DNA of 64,000 nt from assembly GCA_030278955.1 (NCBI GenBank), contig JAOANR010000014.1, positions 24,492,068 to 24,556,067 of the forward strand, written 5' to 3'. A program made the position numbers and the translations under genes. Below the pieces are notes generated by a model that was not told where the DNA came from, searched no databases, and saw nothing but the letters and a program-made list of their open reading frames with translations. Shown in pieces: positions 57,934 to 64,000 of the stretch. Within the stretch, counting starts at the first letter, position 1, and each line of letters begins with the position of its first letter. Source of the DNA: Hygrophila difformis (Eukaryota > Streptophyta > Magnoliopsida > Lamiales > Acanthaceae).

Positions 57934-60777
57934 ATGTCTTGGTTCGGTTCCAATTGGTTCGAGGGAGATTCCACCACTGGTAATAGAGATCCGGAAGACA
58001 TGAACCGTAAGCTTTTCTATATGGGCTTAATTTCGATTATTTGGGAGGTGCCATTACATGTTAATGAATATTAATACGTGTTAAATAATTTTTTTAGGTA
58101 CGGACGTTCCACAACCGTCTACAAATTATAACGAACAATTCAATTATCCATTCGTTCCACAGCCGGGAAGCTGGACAGATACGATATTCGGGCAACAACC
58201 GATGCATAATTTTTACAATTACCCGAATGTTGGAGCAAACAACAGCGAGTTTTTTTACGGAGGGGAAATGGCGTATGGTGCAAGCAACATGGGAAATGTA
58301 CCCGGATATACGAGTGGGCACGGAGGATGGAGTAACATGTATGGAGATGAATACGGGCAGGGGAATGCAGGGCAAGCAGAAAACATCCCACCTCCGGAGT
58401 CCAATGAGGGGGAGCGCATGGGAGAAGATGGCGCCGAAGAGGAGGAGCAGGTAGAGGAGAGTGAAGAGGGGAGTGAAGAGGAAGAATGGCGATCTTCGAT
58501 GGACGATGAGTCGGACGAGTCGGACGAGTCGGCCGAGTCGGACGAGTCGGACGACCCAGACTACGGAGAGGAAGAAGGGTCTCGGTCATTCAGTACGAGA
58601 AAAATTGAGAAATATGCCCAAATTTTTTGGGACATACACAACAAAAATAATGGTAGAAAGACGCGTGGAGGGCGGGGGTTGCATGGAGAGCAGAATCCGT
58701 TTTGGCGAAATACTGAAGAAGCGTTCGTTGTACCCGACATGACTAGCGGAATGTGGAATCTGCCGCGACCGCATTTTGATCTGCCCGAGCGAGACGTGGA
58801 TCCGTACTTGTACGATTCGGTTGATAGAATCCTAGCGCGTGGGTCAGTTTTTGGGACTAAAGAGAGGCTGAAGGAGAACTCGTTGAGTATTTGGTGGATC
58901 AGAGAGCCGGCATGAAGACGGTTAAGTCAGAGCCGCACAGGTACTGGGTGTGTTGTCGTGAGGAAGATTGTGAATTTAAGATGCGTGCGCGAGGCAGTGG
59001 ATCGACGTGGGTTGTGTACAAGTTAATTCCACATACATGCGTGATGAATCCAGACCGTCCTCCACCCAACACACTCCCATCCAGATATTTGGGTACCTTC
59101 CTCGGAGATGAAATAGTGCTCGATGAGAGCACGCTGTCACCTGTACAGGTTCAGGCTACGTTGAAGAAGAGGGGCGTCACTGTGTCGGTAGCCCTAGCTA
59201 GAAAAGTTAGGGCACACGCAATAGCATCGCTGTTCGGGGACCACGACACCTCGTTCCAGATGGTTCCATCATTCCTATACATGCTGGAGCAGCAGAACCC
59301 GGGAACTGTTACAGATTACATGTTGGACAGAAAGGGTCGTTTCAAATATGCTTTCTTCGCGGTTGGTGCTTCCATTAAAGGATGGAATCATATGCGGCCG
59401 TTCATTGTAATAGACGGCATACACTTGAAAGGATCTTACAAGGGTGTCTTATTCGCGGCCGTGACGAAGGATGGCAACAATATGATTTACCCACTGGCTT
59501 TCGGTGTAGGGGCAGTCGAGTCGGTCCCATCCTGGAGATGGTTTCTTCTGCAGTTGAGACGGGCCCTTGACATTCCTGACGATGTGCTTGTAGTTTCCGA
59601 TGGTTCTCCGGCAATAAGGAGAGCAGTTTATGAAGCCATGCCGACGGCACATCACGTTCTGTGTTGTGTGCACCTCTCACAGAAAATATTAAAGCACGGA
59701 GGGAAGTCAGCGGTCGACACATTCACCGCAGCCGCCTATGCCTTCAAGAACTCCGAGTACGAGCAACATATGAAGACGTTGAAAGATCATTATCCTGGCG
59801 CGTATCACTACCTTGTGGACGTTATCGGACCGGAGAAGTGGGCTCGTGTGCGTTGCGTCGTTCGTCGCTACGACATGATGACGACGAACATCGTAGAGAG
59901 CATGAACCGCCGGCTCCGGTGGGCAAGGAAGCTGCCAATTTGCTCCCTATTCGAGGTTATCCGTGCCGTTCAGAGTGAATGGTTCACGAAGAGGCACAAT
60001 CAGGCAGCACTTACCACCGGTCATCTTACAGAATGGGCGAACGAATGTTTACTAAAAGCGAGGGAAATGGGGGATAAGCTACCTGTCAAGGCAACGAACC
60101 ACCCAAATGTGTATCACGTGAAACAAAACAATAAGACATACGTGGTGGACCTTGGCATTGATCGGACGTGTACGTGCATTTCGTTCCAGACCATGCTCAT
60201 CCCGTGCGCCCACGCTGTTGCCGCAATCAAGTATGTGTTAGATAATACAACTTCTTATCGAATTTGTCTTGTCCAATTTTGGCTTGGAATTATCAATTTT
60301 TTTATGTACAGGTCCTTTAGAGGGGAGTTGAACTACTACATGCCATCCTTTTACACGCGTGATACACTACTTGCTGCGTGGGGCGAGCGTGTCTTTCCAA
60401 TGGAGCACCCTGATGTTTGGCAAATACCTAAAGAAATAGCAGACGTAAAATGCGGTACACCAAAATGCCCAAGGCAAGCAGGACGACCGAAACAGAGCAG
60501 GATCCCATCCGCCACCGAGAAAGCTTCGCGTGCCGGAAGGCGTCAGCGATGTCGTAGGTGTGGTGAGTTCGGGCACAAAGAGAGAAGGTGCACACAACCA
60601 GTCGATCCAAATGACATTCCTGGACCATCTCAACCACGTCAACGCAGGAAGAAGAGGTGTAGTCGTTGCGGTGAGGAAGGGCACACGGTGAAACGGTGTC
60701 AAATGCCCAGTGTTGTGGAAATCCCCAATTTGAATGATGCCAATCAGGAGTGGGAAGATTCTGACCTATCCGAATAA
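57934..60777 (+). pseudogene. mudrA-like: Mutator-like (MuDR) transposase, probably one frameshift from intact
   Basis: Exon 1 is 57934-58006 (MSWFGSNWFEGDSTTG). A GT-AG intron 58007-58097 joins in phase to exon 2. The N-terminal part is acidic with a Glu/Asp/Ser run (about 58430-58570). That frame stops at 58913; the conserved part resumes in another frame from about 58880 (MKTVKSEPHRYWVCC), so one small indel near 58876-58885 breaks it. The DDE domain shows FIVIDGIHLKGSYKG and VLVVSDGSPAIRR with the first two acidic residues; I cannot fix the third. A SWIM finger CTCISFQTMLIPCAH follows. 60231-60311 is an 81-nt likely intron (GTATGT to ACAG) that has no stop and keeps frame. Two zinc knuckles (CRRCGEFGHKERRC, CSRCGEEGHTVKRC) end the protein. 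The enzyme would cut and move element ends. Apart from the frameshift it looks well preserved. Confidence 0.85.
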
Positions 60778-60994
60778 TTGGAAATGTGTAATCATATGAC
60801 AATATATAGATCATTTGAATAACTGTGGGAAGAACTCGTCTGGATCTATTTGAATATTGGTTATAATGCAGTTGTTATTCATATCTGTGTTATCATATAG
60901 CAATATATAGATCATATCATACCATGAAATAGAATGTAATACTACATCGCTTAATAATCACAAAATACGAAAATATGGAACTATATATATCAGA
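60778..60994. other. Short intergenic space between convergent genes
   Basis: About 217 bp of AT-rich sequence with ATCATATxxCAATATATAGATCAT repeated near 60790 and 60893, between the two stop codons. It probably holds both 3' ends. Confidence 0.5.
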
Positions 60995-63900
60995 TCATAA
61001 TAGAGCGCCCTCATAGAACTCGTCCTCGGAGGCGTCCAAGCTGAAACGCCACACTGCAAACGCCTGCTCGAAACGAATAGCTCTGATGTCCAGTTTCACG
61101 CCCAGACGGGGGAATGTACCCATGCGGAAGCAATATGCAGTGAGAAGAGCCAACGGGCCGCAAGAGGAGCTGTTGCAGTTAGTCTTTAAATTAAACAAAA
61201 CTACAAAAGCAATAATTATACAACATTGAGGCATAAAATAAAAAACCAATAAAATACCTATCATACTGGGGTAAAACTGTGCTGTCCTGCGGTCGACCTA
61301 GTGGCCACTGCCGTACAGTAGGCTCATCCGGTCTATGTCGGTGGTATCCGGCAACCTGCAGTAGCGCCGGAAATAGTGTCCTGAATGGCAGGAGGTCCTC
61401 TTTGCGCGTCTCCTTTAATTTCTCCTTAATCGGATCTGTCAGGGCCCTCGGCGGTAACAGACCATCATGGAGGTAGATGCACTGCTCCCTCAGTGAAAAT
61501 CGAACGATAACCCAGTGCTTTCGAACGTTCCACGGGCACACCAACTGTTTAAAAATCAACAATTAAATGGACGATAGATACGCTAAATTGAAAAAATAAA
61601 TAAGTTCGGTTGTTATTAACACGAACCTCGTCAAGTGTCCACCACGGCCTAGGTTTGCCCCACGAGGGCCTCTGTCCCGCAACATACTGCCGGTATCGCT
61701 CCACAGACTTATCATCAAAACGTGGCACCTTATCGAACTCGTCCCAGCAAGTATGGATAAGGTGAGTCTAGTTTAAGAATAGAATTGCGGTCAGTCAATT
61801 ATAAATATAATAAATATAATACATATACATTCGAAGACAAAATTATAAACCTAACCAGAAATTTTGCATCGACGAAGCCTATCTGCCTATCCTGTCGCAC
61901 CCGGCCACCGAAGATCTCGGGCTTGAAATGTAGAATCCCAAGGTACGCATCTAATTGCTGCAACAATAAATGTAGTGTGGACTGAGTAGATATGAACTTA
62001 AAAAGTCTTGTTTTACGCACACGCCCAGTAGAGAAACGAAAAGCAAATTTACCTCGTCTTCCAGGTGGTAGGTGGTGGTGCACCATGACTTGAAAAAATG
62101 ATGGGTAACAGAAAACATCGCCCCGACGTTTACACTGCATTAGAAGTACACATGATTCGTATTCCCGTAGTGAGGTGCACTATTAATTTAACTGGTTACA
62201 AAATTACCTATATCCGCCCTGCTCCAGATAAGTGCTGAACAACTCTTTCCCAGATCGCCCTCGCGGTCGATCAAGCCTGGTGGTGAACGGGCTTCTAAGC
62301 GCCTGAGACTCCTGTCGCTCCCGTCTAGTGCGGTACTCGGCGGGGTCCGTGCGTCCGGAACCTCCTACGCAAATATCCTCATCAGGGAAAATAATAAACA
62401 ATTAAAATGTATGTACAAAAAACCGAAAACATACCCGCTAAGTGGACAGTGGAGGAACTTGGATGCAGCGTGGACGGTGGCTGCACTCGTGGCGGTGGTG
62501 TAACATAATCTGGGAAATTACATATGGGTTTAAAAAATAAGCCTTATTCTATAAGCAGAATAAGTACACAATCAAACTTTAAACTAAACAACAGCAAAAT
62601 ACCTGCAGCTGTGGTGGAGGAAGGTGTCGGGTCAGTGGACAGTGGAGGTATGCTTAAGTGTGGTGTAACAGACCCTGAAAAAATATTTTTAGTGAATCAT
62701 AAATATAATACCAAGAATCAATCCGGATGTGCTAAATAAATCGCATTAATGCCAGTAAAATACCTGCAGCTGTGACGTCACAACTCGGATGCACAGTAGG
62801 CGCACTGGGAGGTGGTGACGTAAAACCTGCGAATATGTAGTCACAACATCATTCAACAAATCTCAAATATTAACTCGTCTGCAGTATGATAGTAAATTAG
62901 CAAGAATAAATATAATTACCTGTGCCGGATGGAGTCGCCTCGTCATGGCCGGACTGAGGTGTACGCTGCTCGGCGTCGGCGGCATGATCGGATCCGGAAG
63001 CATCCTGTGAATCCGAGCACACCTGCGGCATGGCCGCCCGCACTCCAGAGAACTCTCTCGTAGCGCGTGCCTGATCTGCCCCCGATGCTGCACCCGCACG
63101 TACTCCAGGAGTCACCCCCGCCTCCCTGCTACCCGACATGCCAGCTCTGCCCACATCTGGCGTCCGGATGTGGCTCCGCTGGAGTACGGCCCTGACCTCC
63201 GCCGCCACCACCAATCGCGTGGCCTCCTGCTGGCGGTGAATCTCCTGCATAAGCCGCTGCTCCGTCGCGGCGACCATGTCCGCAATCTGTCGCACCCCCT
63301 CCGCGACCGTCTGCGCTGTCCGTCGATCACACGCTGCGATCATGTCCGCCGTGCGCCGCTCGTAACCCTCCAGTAGACGGGCCATAATGGTCTCAAAATC
63401 CGGAGGCACTGGGTGGGCGCTCGGCTCTGCATCGGCGTTGGGTGTATCCGTGCGCGGGCGCTGGGTGGGCCGACTCGGTGCCTCAGCGCCGCTGCCACCC
63501 TGATCAATGTCAACTGTCGGCTCGGCCTCCTCCACTGCCTCGTCCACCACCGGAGCATCCCTGTCGCCCGTCTTCCGCTTGCGACCCTTCTTTCGATCGT
63601 CTTTTCGCACCCACCTTAATCCGGGTGGGATCTCAACATCTAGGTCTGCCATATAGGGCTCCCTCGACTCCACCTCGGTGGGTGTAAGTGTCTCAAAACA
63701 CTCCAACTGTATACACAATCAAAACAATACTGTTAGTATACGAAATGTCAACGAGATAACGAAGTACATGCCCACTAACCGTCTGATCGAAAAACGCTCG
63801 CCAATCTCGGGCCTTCGTCACCCTCTTGAATAGGTACTGTACAATCCTGGGGCGGTGCTCCGTCGGGTCCCCCAATCTCTCCTTGCAATAAATCGTCATC

Positions 63901-64000
63901 ATAGCTGGGACGGCCTCGCAGGCCCAGACCTGCAGAGATCACGAACCAATTACGTCAGGTAAATCATTAGACCAGTGCAAATGAAAACATTTATAATATG
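60995..64000 (-). CDS. DUF1985/Ulp1-like cysteine protease gene carried by the Mutator-like element (5' end outside window)
   Basis: A multi-exon gene read on the minus strand. The exon at about 63930-63780 has VWACEAVPAMM, typical of the end of DUF1985. The exon 63706-62920 is a long charged linker with a coiled segment (EQRLMQEIHRQQEATRLV). Short exons follow between 62830 and 62200. The Ulp1-like domain spans about 61960-60995: LDAYLGILHFKPEIFGG, then CWDEFDKVPRFDD, then KHWVIVRFSLREQCIYLHDG with the His and Asp of a C48 peptidase. The Cys is in SSCGPLALLTAY before the stop at 60995. Exon borders at 63780/63706 and 62920/62826 fit GT-AG. Such genes travel inside plant Mutator-like elements. 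Some exon joins are not certain, and the gene's intactness could not be proven. Confidence 0.7.

Noticed and set aside
63170..63687. Plus-strand frames in the GC-rich region
   Set aside because: They are antisense to the long charged exon of the Ulp1-like gene, whose exon borders fit splice signals.

Overview
This window comes from the nuclear genome of a flowering plant. It is AT-rich and gene-poor, its long open frames are interrupted, and almost every base can be assigned to a transposable element or a relic of one. The element families are typical of angiosperms: Ty3/Gypsy and Ty1/Copia LTR retrotransposons primed by initiator tRNA-Met, a Tat/Athila-type primer site for tRNA-Asp, a plant L1-type LINE with an RNase H domain, a CACTA transposon, and a Mutator-like element with an Ulp1-like gene. 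The species cannot be named from the sequence. No ordinary cellular gene, rRNA gene, tRNA gene or CRISPR array was seen.

Layout. Positions 1-874, 8098-10842 and 15491-15690 form copy A of a sequence repeated at 19545-23342 (copy B). A minus-strand tRNA-Asp primer site at 18156-18173, next to a TG boundary at 18174, suggests that A and B are the two roughly 5 kb LTRs of one large coding-poor minus-strand element, with the ORF-free stretch 15691-18155 as its internal region. Copy A was later hit by a gag-only Gypsy-type element (875-8092, TSD ATTTT) and by a pol-less Copia element (10843-15490, TSD GGATG). Copy B keeps both empty sites. Copy B ends in a decayed minus-strand LINE (23343-28949), followed by a decayed plant-mobile-domain (PMD) gene (about 29072-32370, minus).

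Upstream of that gene's start lies a second gag-only element on the minus strand (32598-50962, TSD ACTTC). One of its LTRs is split by a very young element (39325-48680, TSD AATAA) that has near-identical 3077-bp LTRs but a decayed pol. Next come flanking DNA with a 134-bp tandem duplication, an internally deleted CACTA element (about 52250-54805), AT-rich DNA, and a Mutator-like element with a plus-strand transposase gene (57934-60777) facing a minus-strand multi-exon DUF1985/Ulp1-like gene (60995 to the window end).

How the parts relate. The gag-only elements carry a capsid-like gene, primer site and polypurine tract but no polymerase, so they would depend on enzymes supplied in trans. The most striking unexplained structure is that several unrelated LTRs here carry arrays of short inverted repeats between the promoter side and the primer site. 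In two families the loop is constant while both sides of the stem change together (875-8092 and 32598-50962). The putative Tat-like LTR has an array of 26-bp palindromes with an ACGACG/CGTCGT core. These could be RNA structures in the leader or protein-binding arrays. All structural statements were made by eye from the sequence.
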